Origin: RPQJ01 sp963793005
GTDB lineage: Bacteria > Pseudomonadota > Gammaproteobacteria > Steroidobacterales > Steroidobacteraceae
NCBI GenBank assembly: GCA_963793005.1
Contig: CAWBYP010000002.1
Location: 2,472,416 to 2,536,415 of the forward strand
Length of the DNA stretch: 64,000 nt
Reading direction: 5' to 3'
The translations under genes and the position numbers were made by a program. The notes beneath the pieces are model-generated. The model saw nothing but the letters and a program-made list of their open reading frames with translations, searched no databases and was not told the origin of the DNA. Below are positions 36,314 to 44,771 of this stretch, in pieces; within the stretch, counting starts at the first letter, position 1; every line of letters starts with the position of its first letter.

Positions 36314-37731
36314 AGGACCGGATGCGGCGCATTCACTCAATCCACTTCGTCGGCATCGGCGGCAGCGGCATGTGCGGCATCGCCGAGGTGCTGGTCAACC
36401 TGGGCTACTCGGTGCAGGGCTCCGACATCAAGGCCGGAGATGCGACGCGACGCCTCGAGAAGCTCGGCGCGCGGGTGATGATCGGCCACAGCGCCGGCAA
36501 TGTCGCGGGCGCCGACGTCGTTGTCGTCTCCAGCGCGGTCAACGAGGAGAACCCCGAGGTCGCGCAGGCGCTCGCGCAGCGCATCCCGGTGGTCAAGCGC
36601 GCCGAGATGCTCGGCGAACTGATGCGCTTCCGTTACTCGATCGCGGTGGCCGGGACGCATGGCAAGACCACGACCACCAGCCTTGTTGCGAGCGTGCTGG
36701 CCGAGGGCGGCGAGGATCCGACCTTCGTGATCGGCGGACGCCTGAAGAGCGCGGCTTCGAACGCGCGGCTGGGTGCGGGTCGCTACCTCGTCGCAGAGGC
36801 GGACGAGAGCGACGCGTCGTTCATGCACCTGCAGCCGGTGATCGCGATCGTCACTAACGTCGACGCGGATCACCTCGGCACGCACGGCGGCGACTTCGGC
36901 CGGCTCAAGTCGAGTTTCGTCGAGTTCCTGCACAACCTGCCTTTCTACGGCCTCGCCATCGTCTGCATCGACGACGCCGAAGCGTCGAGCCTGGTGCCGC
37001 TGATCGCCCGTCCGTATCTCACCTACGGGTTCGACGAGCCGGCGGACGTGCGCGCGGTCAACGTGACGCGCCGTGGCGGGCAGTCAGTGTTCGACGTGCT
37101 GCGCCCCGGGCGTGATCCGCTGCCGATTTCGCTCAACCTGCCGGGCCGGCACAACGTGCTGAATGCGCTCGCCGCGATCTGCGTCGCGACCGAGCTCGAG
37201 ATCGACGACGGCGCGATCCAGCGCGCGCTCGACGGCTTCCAGGGCATCGAGCGACGCCTGCAGTGGCTCGGCGACGTCGACGTCCCGGCCGGGCGGGTCA
37301 CGCTCGTGGACGACTACGGCCACCACCCGACCGAGATTGCGGCGACCATGGAAGCGGTCCGGCAGGGCTGGCCGGACCGCCGGGTGGTACTGGTATTCGA
37401 GCCCCACCGCTACACGCGCACGCGCGACCTGCTCGATGACTTCGCGCAGGTGCTGTCGGGCGCCGATGCGCTGCTGGTGGCCGAGGTCTACGCCGCGGGC
37501 GAGCCGCCGATCGCAGGCGCCGACGGCAAGGCGCTGTGCCGCGCGATCCGCTCCCGTGGCCGCGTCGAGCCGGTGCTGCTCAAGTCGCTCGACGAACTGC
37601 CGCAGGCGCTGGCCGACGTCGCGCGCGACGGCGACGTCGTGCTGACCATGGGCGCCGGCAGCATCGGCGCCGCTTCGCACGACCTGCCCGGCGCGCTCGC
37701 CCAGATGGCCGCGGATGGGGGGCGCACATGA
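36310..37731 (+). CDS. murC: UDP-N-acetylmuramate:L-alanine ligase
   Basis: 473 residues, the first Mur ligase, adding L-Ala. Motifs are HFVGIGGSGMCGIAEVL (UDP binding), AGTHGKTTTTSLVASVL (P-loop) and DDYGHHPTEIAATMEA. The start at the ATG at 36310 precedes a second ATG (36322) that would give MRRIHSIHFVGIGG. The overlap with murG favours the first. It is followed by ddl with a 4-base overlap, and murB is not in the cluster. Confidence 0.97.
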   Translation: MKDRMRRIHSIHFVGIGGSGMCGIAEVLVNLGYSVQGSDIKAGDATRRLEKLGARVMIGHSAGNVAGADVVVVSSAVNEENPEVAQALAQRIPVVKRAEMLGELMRFRYSIAVAGTHGKTTTTSLVASVLAEGGEDPTFVIGGRLKSAASNARLGAGRYLVAEADESDASFMHLQPVIAIVTNVDADHLGTHGGDFGRLKSSFVEFLHNLPFYGLAIVCIDDAEASSLVPLIARPYLTYGFDEPADVRAVNVTRRGGQSVFDVLRPGRDPLPISLNLPGRHNVLNALAAICVATELEIDDGAIQRALDGFQGIERRLQWLGDVDVPAGRVTLVDDYGHHPTEIAATMEAVRQGWPDRRVVLVFEPHRYTRTRDLLDDFAQVLSGADALLVAEVYAAGEPPIAGADGKALCRAIRSRGRVEPVLLKSLDELPQALADVARDGDVVLTMGAGSIGAASHDLPGALAQMAADGGRT

Positions 37732-38699
37732 CGCTGTCGCCAGCCCGCATCCGGGATCCGCGCGAGTTCGGACGCGTCGCCGTGCTGATGGGTGGCACGT
37801 CATCCGAGCGCGAGGTGTCGCTGGATTCGGGCCGCAACGTGCTCGAGGCGCTCGTCGGCCGCGGCGTGGACGCGGTGGCGGTGGACGGCATACCCGCGCT
37901 CGTCGCCGCACTCGCGGGTCCCTCGGACGGGCGCTTCGACAGGGTGTTCAACATCCTGCACGGCAACCACGGTGGTGGCGAAGACGGCGTGCTGCAGGGC
38001 CTGCTGGAAGCCATGGGCGTCCCGTACACGGGCTCCGGCGTGCTCGGCTCCGCGCTGTCGATGGACAAGATCCGCAGCAAGCAGGTGTGGCAGTCGCTCG
38101 GGCTCCCGACGCCGGGCTATGTGAGCCTGGAGCGCGGCGACGATGTCGTGGCCGCCGCGCACGAGCTCGGCCTGCCGGTGATCGTAAAGCCGGCATGCGA
38201 GGGATCCAGCGTCGGAATCAGCCGCTGCTTCAGGGATGCCGATCTCGCCGCGGCGGTGGAACTCGCGGCCCGCTACGAGGGCCCGATGCTGGTCGAGAAG
38301 TTGATCGAGGGCGATGAGTACACCGTCGCCGTGCTGGGAACCGACGCGCTGCCCTCGATCCGCATCGTGCCGGCGGGTGAGTACTACGATTACCACGCGA
38401 AATACGTGGCCGAAGACACGCAGTACCTCTGCCCGGGTGCGACCGGGGTGGTCGAGCAGGAATTCGGCAGCCTGGCGCTGGCGGCTTTCCTGGCAGTGGC
38501 CTGCAGCGGCTGGGGTCGCGTCGACTTCATGCGCGACCGCGCGGGCCGCTCGTGGCTGCTCGAGGTGAACACCGCGCCCGGCATGACCAGCCACTCGCTG
38601 GTACCCAAGGCCGCGCGCAACCTCGGCATCGAATTCGACGAACTCGTGTGGCGGGTTCTCGAGACGAGCCTCGCGCGACCGACGCCGGGGGCCGCGTGA
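37728..38699 (+). CDS. ddl: D-alanine:D-alanine ligase
   Basis: 323-residue ATP-grasp enzyme making the D-Ala-D-Ala dipeptide used by MurF. Motifs are LMGGTSSEREVSLDSG, HGNHGGGEDGVLQGLLE (usually HG..GEDG), YTGSGVLGSALSMDK, and the C-terminal metal site LLEVNTAPGMTSHSLVP. Position between murC and ftsQ corresponds to ddlB of E. coli. Confidence 0.97.
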   Translation: MTLSPARIRDPREFGRVAVLMGGTSSEREVSLDSGRNVLEALVGRGVDAVAVDGIPALVAALAGPSDGRFDRVFNILHGNHGGGEDGVLQGLLEAMGVPYTGSGVLGSALSMDKIRSKQVWQSLGLPTPGYVSLERGDDVVAAAHELGLPVIVKPACEGSSVGISRCFRDADLAAAVELAARYEGPMLVEKLIEGDEYTVAVLGTDALPSIRIVPAGEYYDYHAKYVAEDTQYLCPGATGVVEQEFGSLALAAFLAVACSGWGRVDFMRDRAGRSWLLEVNTAPGMTSHSLVPKAARNLGIEFDELVWRVLETSLARPTPGAA

Positions 38700-39496
38700 T
38701 GCTGGCATTCTGGAGAAAGCGCAATCGCCGGCAGGCGCGCAGCGGGACAGCGACTCCCGCGCCGGTCGTGAACTGGCGCGTGGCCGGAGTCACGGCCGGC
38801 GTGGTGGCTGGCTTCGCCGTGGCCGCGCTGCTGCTGATGCTGGCGCTCGACCGCCCGGTGCGGCGCGTGCTGGTCGAAGGCGCTTTCCAGCGCGTGTCGC
38901 CGCCTGAAATCGAGAGTGCGGTCGTCGATGTAGTGCACGGCGGTCTTGCGTCCGTGAACCTCGACCAGGTCCGCCACAGCATCGAGCGCATCGAATGGGT
39001 GGACCGGGCCGTGGTGCGTCGCAACTGGCCGGATGCCATCCGGGTCATCGTCACCGAGCAGGTGGCGGCAGCGCGCTGGAACGAGGCGGGACTGCTGAAT
39101 GCGCGCGGCGAACTATTCATCCGCAACGCGCGCTACGTGCCGCCCGAGTTGCCGCTGCTGCAGGGTCCCGACGGCAGCGAGCGCATCGTCGCCCGGCTGT
39201 ACCTCGAGGCGCAGGGCCGACTGCTCGAGGCTGGACTGCGCCTGACCGGCGTGCAGCTCGATGAGCGTGGCGCGTGGCAGCTCGAGCTGGCCAACGGCGT
39301 CGCAGTGAAGCTCGGGCGGCAGTCCGTCGACGCGCGCCTCGAGCGATTCATCCAGCTCGCGAGCCCGCTGGTCGCAAAGCGGCTTGCCGAGATCAACTAC
39401 GTGGACATGCGCTACACAAATGGATTCAGCGTCGGCTGGAACTCCCGTTCCGCCCTCGCGGTCGCTCCGCAGGAGGTCGCGACACCCGATGGTTAA
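38699..39496 (+). CDS. ftsQ: Cell division protein FtsQ
   Basis: 265 residues: a basic cytoplasmic tail (WRKRNRRQARSG), one membrane helix (AGVVAGFAVAALLLMLAL), a POTRA domain (VRRVLVEGAFQRVSPPEIES ... onward) and the beta domain. It connects early and late divisome proteins through FtsLB. Its start overlaps the ddl stop by one base and its end overlaps ftsA by 8. Confidence 0.95.
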   Translation: MLAFWRKRNRRQARSGTATPAPVVNWRVAGVTAGVVAGFAVAALLLMLALDRPVRRVLVEGAFQRVSPPEIESAVVDVVHGGLASVNLDQVRHSIERIEWVDRAVVRRNWPDAIRVIVTEQVAAARWNEAGLLNARGELFIRNARYVPPELPLLQGPDGSERIVARLYLEAQGRLLEAGLRLTGVQLDERGAWQLELANGVAVKLGRQSVDARLERFIQLASPLVAKRLAEINYVDMRYTNGFSVGWNSRSALAVAPQEVATPDG

Positions 39497-40724
39497 AAAG
39501 ACTGAACGCAACATGATCGTCGGGCTCGATATCGGCACGTCAAAGGTCGTGGCGATCGTCGGCGAGCTGGGCCTGGACGGAACAATCGAAGTGGTGGGCC
39601 TGGGTTCGCACCCCTCGCGCGGCCTGAAGAAGGGCGTGGTGGTCAACATCGACTCGACCGTGCAGTCGATCCGGCGCGCGGTGGAAGAGGCGGAGCTGAT
39701 GGCCGGCTGCGAGATCCACTCGGTGATCGCCGGCATCGCCGGCAGCCACGTGCGCTCGCTCAACTCGCACGGCATCGTCGCGATCCGCGACAAGGAAGTG
39801 ATGCAGGGAGACGTCGATCGCGTGATCGACGCCGCACGGGCGGTGGCGATCCCGGCCGACCAGAAGATCCTGCACATCCTTCCCCAGGAATTCATCATCG
39901 ATTCGCAGGAGGGCATACGCGAGCCGGTCGGCATGTCCGGTGTCCGCCTCGAAGCGAAGGTGCACATCGTCACTGGCGCCGACAGCGCGGCGCAGAACAT
40001 CGTCAAGTGTGTGCAGCGCTGCGGTCTCGAGGTCGAGGACGTGGTGCTCGAGCAGCTGGCCTCCAGCTACGCCGTGCTCGCCGACGACGAGAAGGAGCTG
40101 GGCGTCTGCCTGGTGGACATCGGCGGCGGCACGACCGACATCGCGGTGTTCTCAGGAGGCGCGATCCGGCACACGGCGGTGATTCCCATCGCCGGCGACC
40201 AGGTCACCAACGACATCGCGGTCAGCCTGCGCACGCCGACGCACCACGCCGAGGAACTGAAGGTGCGCTACGCCTGCGCCCTGTCGCAGCTCGCGAATCC
40301 GGACGAGACGATCGAGGTGCCGAGCGTCGGTGACAGGCCGGCGCGCCGCCTTGCGCGCCAGACGCTCGCCGAGGTCGTCGAGCCGCGCTACGAGGAACTG
40401 TTCGCGCTGGTGCACGAGGAGCTGCGACGTTCCGGCTTCGACGAGCTGATCGCTGCCGGCGTCGTGCTGACGGGTGGCAGCGCAAAGATGGAGGGCGTCA
40501 TCGACCTGGCCGAGGAAGTCTTCCACGCCCCGGTGCGGCTGGGGCTGCCGCAGGGCGTGAGCGGGCTCGTGGACGTCGTCCGCAACCCGATTCATTCGAC
40601 CGGCGTCGGGCTGCTGCTGTTCGGGCGTGAGAACCACATGCGACACAGCAGGAAGATGCCGGTCGGCAAGGGCATGCGCAGCGTGCTGGAGCGGATGGAG
40701 GACTGGTTCAAGGGAAATTTCTGA
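39489..40724 (+). CDS. ftsA: Cell division protein FtsA
   Basis: 411-residue actin-fold ATPase that tethers FtsZ to the membrane. ATP-site motifs are GLDIGTSKVVAIVGE, DIGGGTTDIAVFSGG and VVLTGGSAKMEG. The C-terminal amphipathic membrane-targeting helix ends VLERMEDWFKGNF. The start ATG at 39489 gives MVKKTERNMIVGLDIG. A later ATG at 39513 is possible. Confidence 0.97.
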   Translation: MVKKTERNMIVGLDIGTSKVVAIVGELGLDGTIEVVGLGSHPSRGLKKGVVVNIDSTVQSIRRAVEEAELMAGCEIHSVIAGIAGSHVRSLNSHGIVAIRDKEVMQGDVDRVIDAARAVAIPADQKILHILPQEFIIDSQEGIREPVGMSGVRLEAKVHIVTGADSAAQNIVKCVQRCGLEVEDVVLEQLASSYAVLADDEKELGVCLVDIGGGTTDIAVFSGGAIRHTAVIPIAGDQVTNDIAVSLRTPTHHAEELKVRYACALSQLANPDETIEVPSVGDRPARRLARQTLAEVVEPRYEELFALVHEELRRSGFDELIAAGVVLTGGSAKMEGVIDLAEEVFHAPVRLGLPQGVSGLVDVVRNPIHSTGVGLLLFGRENHMRHSRKMPVGKGMRSVLERMEDWFKGNF

Positions 40725-40791
40725 CGGGCGGAGAAACACTGGACGGAGAAAGCGTGGCGCGGAGCGGGGTGGAGAGTCTTGATTTTGTAAC

Positions 40792-40817
40792 GGAAGCCGG
40801 CGGCGCGGTCGGCTTCC
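40792..40817 (+). other. Stem-loop in the ftsA-ftsZ spacer
   Basis: GGAAGCCG and CGGCTTCC form a perfect 8-base stem with a 10-base loop, 51 bases before ftsZ. No T-run follows, so it is not a terminator. It may affect ftsZ mRNA stability or translation; that is speculation. The rest of the 144-base spacer shows nothing clear. Confidence 0.45.
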
Positions 40818-40868
40818 ACGAAGCACTGATTACTGGTCATTAGTCACTTCTTATCGGAGCAGCAAAAA

Positions 40869-42041
40869 ATGTTCGTACTTGCAGACACTGAAAATCAGGG
40901 GGCCATCATCAAGGTCATCGGCGTTGGCGGCGGCGGTGGCAACGCGGTGACCCACATGGTCAGTTCGGGGATCGAAGGCGTGGACTTCATCTGCATCAAC
41001 ACCGATTCCCAGGCGCTGAAACACTCGAAGGTGAAGATGAGCCTGCAGATCGGTTCGAACATCACCAAGGGACTGGGCGCGGGCGCCGACCCGGAAGTCG
41101 GGCGCCAGGCGGCACTGGAGGATCGTGACCGCATCGTCGAAATGGTCGATGGCTCGGACATGATCTTCATCACCGCCGGCATGGGCGGCGGCACCGGCAC
41201 GGGCGCCGCGCCGATCGTGGCGCAGGTCGCGAAGGAACTCGGCATCCTCACGGTCGCCGTCGTCACCAAGCCGTTCGAGATGGAAGGCAACAAGCGGCTG
41301 TCGCTGGCTGACCAGGGCATCGCCGAACTCGGCAAGTACGTGGACTCGCTGATCACGATTCCCAACCAGAAGCTGCTGACCGTGCTCGGTGGCGACACGA
41401 CGCTGCTCGACGCGTTCAAGTCCGCCAACGAAGTGCTGCAGGGTGCGGTGCAGGGCATCGCCGAGCTGATCACCCGGCCGGGCCTGATCAACGTCGACTT
41501 CGCCGACGTGAAGACGGTGATGGCCGAGACCGGCATGGCGATGATGGGTTCGGGCCGGGCGACCGGTGAGAACCGGGCGCGCGAGGCAGCCGAGGCCGCG
41601 ATCTCCAGCCCGTTGCTCGAGGACGTGAACCTGTCGGGCGCGCATGGCCTGCTGATCAACGTGACGGCCGGCATGGACCTGCGCACCAGCGAGTTCCACG
41701 TCGTTGGCGACGCGATCAAGCAGTACGCTTCGGAGGATGCGACCGTGGTCGTCGGCTACGTCATCGACCCGGAAATGACCGACGAGATCCGCGTCACCGT
41801 GGTCGCGACCGGCATCGGCCGGCCGGCGGCGGTCCGTGGGCTCCCCGTGCGCGAAGCGCCCAAGGTCGAGGTGGTTGCGGGCGGTCGCGCGAATCGTCGC
41901 CCGGCGGAAAGCTACTCCGACTACGAGACGCCCGCCAACCTGAGGCGGCGCCAGCGTGCGGTCGGCGACGATCTTCGTGCGGACGCGAGCGGCGAGACGT
42001 ACCTGGACATCCCGGCGTTCCTGCGGCGCCAGGCGGACTGA
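40869..42041 (+). CDS. ftsZ: Cell division GTPase FtsZ
   Basis: 390-residue tubulin homologue that forms the Z-ring. The GTP-binding motif GGGTGTGAAP lies within MGGGTGTGAAPIVAQV, and the T7 loop reads VDFADVKTVM. A linker of about 60 residues ends in the conserved C-terminal peptide LDIPAFLRRQAD, which binds FtsA, ZipA and ZapD; zapD is encoded at 48.3-49.1 kb. The ATG at 40869 has a GGAGC-type site about 8 bases upstream. Confidence 0.98.
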   Translation: MFVLADTENQGAIIKVIGVGGGGGNAVTHMVSSGIEGVDFICINTDSQALKHSKVKMSLQIGSNITKGLGAGADPEVGRQAALEDRDRIVEMVDGSDMIFITAGMGGGTGTGAAPIVAQVAKELGILTVAVVTKPFEMEGNKRLSLADQGIAELGKYVDSLITIPNQKLLTVLGGDTTLLDAFKSANEVLQGAVQGIAELITRPGLINVDFADVKTVMAETGMAMMGSGRATGENRAREAAEAAISSPLLEDVNLSGAHGLLINVTAGMDLRTSEFHVVGDAIKQYASEDATVVVGYVIDPEMTDEIRVTVVATGIGRPAAVRGLPVREAPKVEVVAGGRANRRPAESYSDYETPANLRRRQRAVGDDLRADASGETYLDIPAFLRRQAD

Positions 42042-42055
42042 GGAAGGCTGCGCGA

Positions 42056-42077
42056 CCCCGCCGCGAAATCGGCGGGG
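42056..42077 (+). other. GC-rich hairpin after ftsZ
   Basis: CCCCGCCG, a six-base loop, then CGGCGGGG form a perfect 8-base stem 14 bases after the ftsZ stop. There is no T-tract, so intrinsic termination is doubtful; partial attenuation before lpxC is possible. Confidence 0.5.
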
Positions 42078-42169
42078 CGGCAGGTCGGTCTGGCGGGCGG
42101 TAATCGTGCCGCCAGCGGTCCTTCGGGTGGGCGCGCGGAGTCGCAATAATGTCATTATGGATCAATATG

Positions 42170-42198
42170 TTAAGTTGCTCCGCAGGTCCTGTGATATT
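42170..42198 (+). promoter_or_regulatory. Candidate lpxC promoter
   Basis: TTAAGT (42170-42175), 17 bases, then GATATT (42193-42198) preceded by TGT lie in an AT-richer patch 55 bases before lpxC. This would allow lpxC expression independent of the dcw transcript. The match to consensus is modest. Confidence 0.35.
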
Positions 42199-42252
42199 CT
42201 TGCTCGCTAACAATTCAAGGGGACGCGCACCAGGCGCGGCTACGACCCCGGC

Positions 42253-43167
42253 ATGCTGAAACAGAGAACGCTCAAGAACTCGATCCGTGCGACCGGCGTC
42301 GGCCTGCACACGGGCAAGAAGGTGCTGATGGTGCTGCGGCCGGCCCCGGCCAACCACGGCATCTGGTTCCGTCGCACCGACCTCGACGTGCCGGTGGACA
42401 TTCCCGCACGCGCCGAAAGCGTCGGCGAAACGACCCTGGGCACGACGATCGTGAAGGACGGCGTCAAGGTCTCGACCATCGAGCACCTGCTCTCGGCGCT
42501 GGCGGGCCTCGGCATCGACAACGCGATCATCGAGCTCTCCGCCGGCGAAGTACCGATCATGGATGGCAGCGCCGGTCCGTTCGTGTTCCTGCTGCAGTCT
42601 GCGGGCATCGAGGAACAGAATGCGCCGAAGAAGTTCGTGCGCATCCTGAAGAGCGTCAAGGTCGAGGACGGCGAGAAATGGGCTCGCTTCGATCCTTATG
42701 ACGGTTTCAAGGTTAACTTCGAAATCGAGTTCGACCACCCGGTGTTCAAGCGCCGCTCGCAGGTCGCGTCGATGGATTTTTCGACCACCACGTTCCTGCG
42801 CGAGGTGAGCCGCGCGCGGACCTTCGGGTTCATGCGCGACCTCGAGTACATGCGCTCCCACAACCTGGCGCTGGGCGGCAACCTCGACAATGCCATCGTG
42901 CTCGACGACTACCGGATCCTGAACGAGGACGGCCTGCGCTACGAGGACGAGTTCGTGAAGCACAAGGTGCTCGACGCGATCGGCGACCTGTACCTGCTCG
43001 GTCACAGCCTGATCGGCGAGTTCAGCGGCTACAAGTCGGGCCACGGGCTGAACAACCTGCTGTTGCGCACGTTGATTGCGGACAGCGCCGCCTGGCAAGA
43101 CGTGACGTTCGAAACGCTGCAGGATGCGCCGATTTCGTACGTGGCGGCCGCGGCGGCGCCGGCCTGA
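42253..43167 (+). CDS. lpxC: UDP-3-O-acyl-N-acetylglucosamine deacetylase
   Basis: 304-residue zinc amidase, the committed step of lipid A synthesis. Zinc ligands are visible in STIEHLLSALAGLGIDN (His), and in KVLDAIGDLYLLGHSL (Asp, with the partner His nearby in FVKHKVLD). N-terminus MLKQRTLKNSIRATGVGLHTG is typical. It lies at the end of the dcw cluster as in E. coli and Pseudomonas. Confidence 0.98.
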   Translation: MLKQRTLKNSIRATGVGLHTGKKVLMVLRPAPANHGIWFRRTDLDVPVDIPARAESVGETTLGTTIVKDGVKVSTIEHLLSALAGLGIDNAIIELSAGEVPIMDGSAGPFVFLLQSAGIEEQNAPKKFVRILKSVKVEDGEKWARFDPYDGFKVNFEIEFDHPVFKRRSQVASMDFSTTTFLREVSRARTFGFMRDLEYMRSHNLALGGNLDNAIVLDDYRILNEDGLRYEDEFVKHKVLDAIGDLYLLGHSLIGEFSGYKSGHGLNNLLLRTLIADSAAWQDVTFETLQDAPISYVAAAAAPA

Positions 43168-43173
43168 CCGCCG

Positions 43174-43482
43174 CTACGCTGTCTTCTTCTCGCGCCCCCT
43201 CACCCGCACCCTGACCTTCCCGGCCACCGGCTCGCCGAGCGAGGCGAGTTGCTCCTTCATGCGTGGCCCGGCGTAGCGTACGCGAGCCGCCCAGGCAGCC
43301 GAATCGACGATGATGACCAGGTCGTCGGCGCGCCGGACGGCCGAGAGCACGTGGACCCCAAGTCCCCCGGGTAATTCGCGCTGCACCATGGCCGTCAGCG
43401 AATCGGCTGCGGCCGCGCGCTTCGCGAGTTGCTCGAGCCCGAGGCTCGAGCCGCCAAACAGGGGTTTCAGCGTATTCGCCAT
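43174..43482 (-). CDS. dciA: DciA-like DUF721 protein
   Basis: 102 residues of the DUF721/DciA family (MANTLKPLFGG ... LVIIVDSAAWAARVRYAGPRMKEQL). DciA is the helicase-loading or operating factor in bacteria lacking DnaC. Full-length DciA proteins have about 100-160 residues, so this is a short form covering the KH-like domain. It is convergent with lpxC, leaving only 6 bases between stops, the usual lpxC/dciA/M23/secA neighbourhood. Confidence 0.85.
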   Translation of the reverse strand: MANTLKPLFGGSSLGLEQLAKRAAAADSLTAMVQRELPGGLGVHVLSAVRRADDLVIIVDSAAWAARVRYAGPRMKEQLASLGEPVAGKVRVRVRGREKKTA

Positions 43483-43721
43483 GCGGAATGTACTGTATAC
43501 AAAAAGCTAACTATTGATTGCCAGCCGAAGACGATTCCTTCATAGTGTGCGGCCTCTCGGCTGGGTGGGTCTACCTTCCGGTCGCCAACAACAAAGACGT
43601 CGGCGGCGGGTCGGTACTTTCGCGCCCTGTCGGGTATCTGGTTCGAATCGCCGAGCAGCGTTGCCCGTCAGCACGGGTGCCGACTGCTCTGACATCGGCA
43701 GCCACGGGGTTCCTTGCCGCG

Positions 43722-44636
43722 ATGAAATTCAAAGTCGTCTCGAGCCGCACCGGAAAAGTGCGGCAGCTTGACCTGTCGCGTCCAAGGGTGCTGGCACTGG
43801 TCGCCGGTATAGCGCTGCTGGCCGTTTCGCTGCTGTTCGGGGCTGGTGTCTCGATTGGCTTGTTCGTCGGCGGGCCGATGGAGAGCGAGCAGCTCGCACG
43901 GACGCTCGAGCAGCAGCGCATGGACATCGAGGCAGCGCGTGGCCGGCTGCAGGGCAACGTCGATGCGCTTGCCTCGCGCGTCGGCATGATGAATGCGCAC
44001 CTGATCCGGCTCGACGCGCTCGGTCGCCGTATCACCGACCTGGCCAACCTTGACCGCGGCGAGTTCAACTTCGACAAGCCGCCGCCGGCCGGCGGTCCCG
44101 AGGGCGGCGAACTGCCATCGGGTTCGGCGCAGGTGCCGGAGCTCGCGATGGTGCTCGACGCGCTCGCGAGCCAGCTCGCCGACCGCGAGCGCCAGCTGAC
44201 CGTGCTCGAGAGCCTGATGTCCACGCGCCAGCTCGGCGAACGCATCCTGCCTGGCGGCCTGCCGGTGATCGGCGGCTGGATATCGTCGCATTTCGGTTTC
44301 CGTTCCGATCCGATCAACGGGCACACGGCGTTTCACAGCGGTGTCGACGTGGCCGCGGAACCGGGCAGCCACGTAATCGCCACCGGTCCCGGGTTCGTGT
44401 CGTTCGCAGGGTTCAGGACCGGTTACGGCAACGTCGTGGAAATCACGCACCCGACCGGTTATGTCACGCTGTACGGCCACAATGCCCGTAACCTGGTCCA
44501 CCAGGGCAACACCGTCGACAAGGGCCAGGCGATCGCGATCATCGGCAGCACGGGGCGTTCGACCGGCACGCACGTGCATTTCGAGGTCGAGCGCAACGGT
44601 CGACCGGTCAACCCGACGCCGTACCTGGGGAACTGA
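43722..44636 (+). CDS. M23-family metallopeptidase
   Basis: 304 residues: a short cytoplasmic start, one membrane helix (VLALVAGIALLAVSLLFGAGVSIGLF in the text, residues about 24-48), a coiled-coil stretch, and a C-terminal LytM/M23 domain with the zinc pattern HSGVD (H-x3-D) and HVHFE (HxH), plus GYVTLYGHN. It may cut peptidoglycan crosslinks. The start at the ATG at 43722 places the anchor normally. The open frame runs upstream to 43518, but that extension does not look like a protein family. Commonly found just before secA. Confidence 0.88.
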   Translation: MKFKVVSSRTGKVRQLDLSRPRVLALVAGIALLAVSLLFGAGVSIGLFVGGPMESEQLARTLEQQRMDIEAARGRLQGNVDALASRVGMMNAHLIRLDALGRRITDLANLDRGEFNFDKPPPAGGPEGGELPSGSAQVPELAMVLDALASQLADRERQLTVLESLMSTRQLGERILPGGLPVIGGWISSHFGFRSDPINGHTAFHSGVDVAAEPGSHVIATGPGFVSFAGFRTGYGNVVEITHPTGYVTLYGHNARNLVHQGNTVDKGQAIAIIGSTGRSTGTHVHFEVERNGRPVNPTPYLGN

Positions 44637-44657
44637 TTCCCGCCGCGAGTCGGCGCC

Positions 44658-44700
44658 GTGAGGGCGAAAGGCCGCTTGTGGCCGCCGGTTTTGCCCTCAC
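44658..44700 (+). other. Long stem-loop upstream of secA
   Basis: GTGAGGGCGAAA (44658-44669) pairs with TTTTGCCCTCAC (44689-44700), 12 base pairs with one G-U. Inside it GGCC (44670-44673) pairs with GGCC (44680-44683) around a six-base loop. No T-run follows. It lies 22 bases after the M23 gene and 71 bases before secA. It could be a 3'-end structure of the M23 mRNA or a leader element of secA. Confidence 0.65.
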
Positions 44701-44771
44701 TATCCGGTAAATGCCGGCTGCATTGATGTAAAATTCCCGGCTTTCCCCGCAGTTTTCTTCCTGGAGCCCCT

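Noticed and set aside
42175..42198. TTGCTC as the -35 box of the lpxC promoter
   Set aside because: It is only 12 bases from GATATT, too close for sigma-70.
43488..43505. A possible LexA box (CTGTATAC ...) between dciA and the M23 gene
   Set aside because: The second half-site ACAG is missing at the correct spacing.
43518..43721. Upstream extension of the M23 peptidase by 68 residues
   Set aside because: It lacks family similarity and would place the membrane anchor about 90 residues from the start.
44637..44771. A secM-like arrest peptide upstream of secA
   Set aside because: The 135-base spacer has no suitable open frame or arrest motif.
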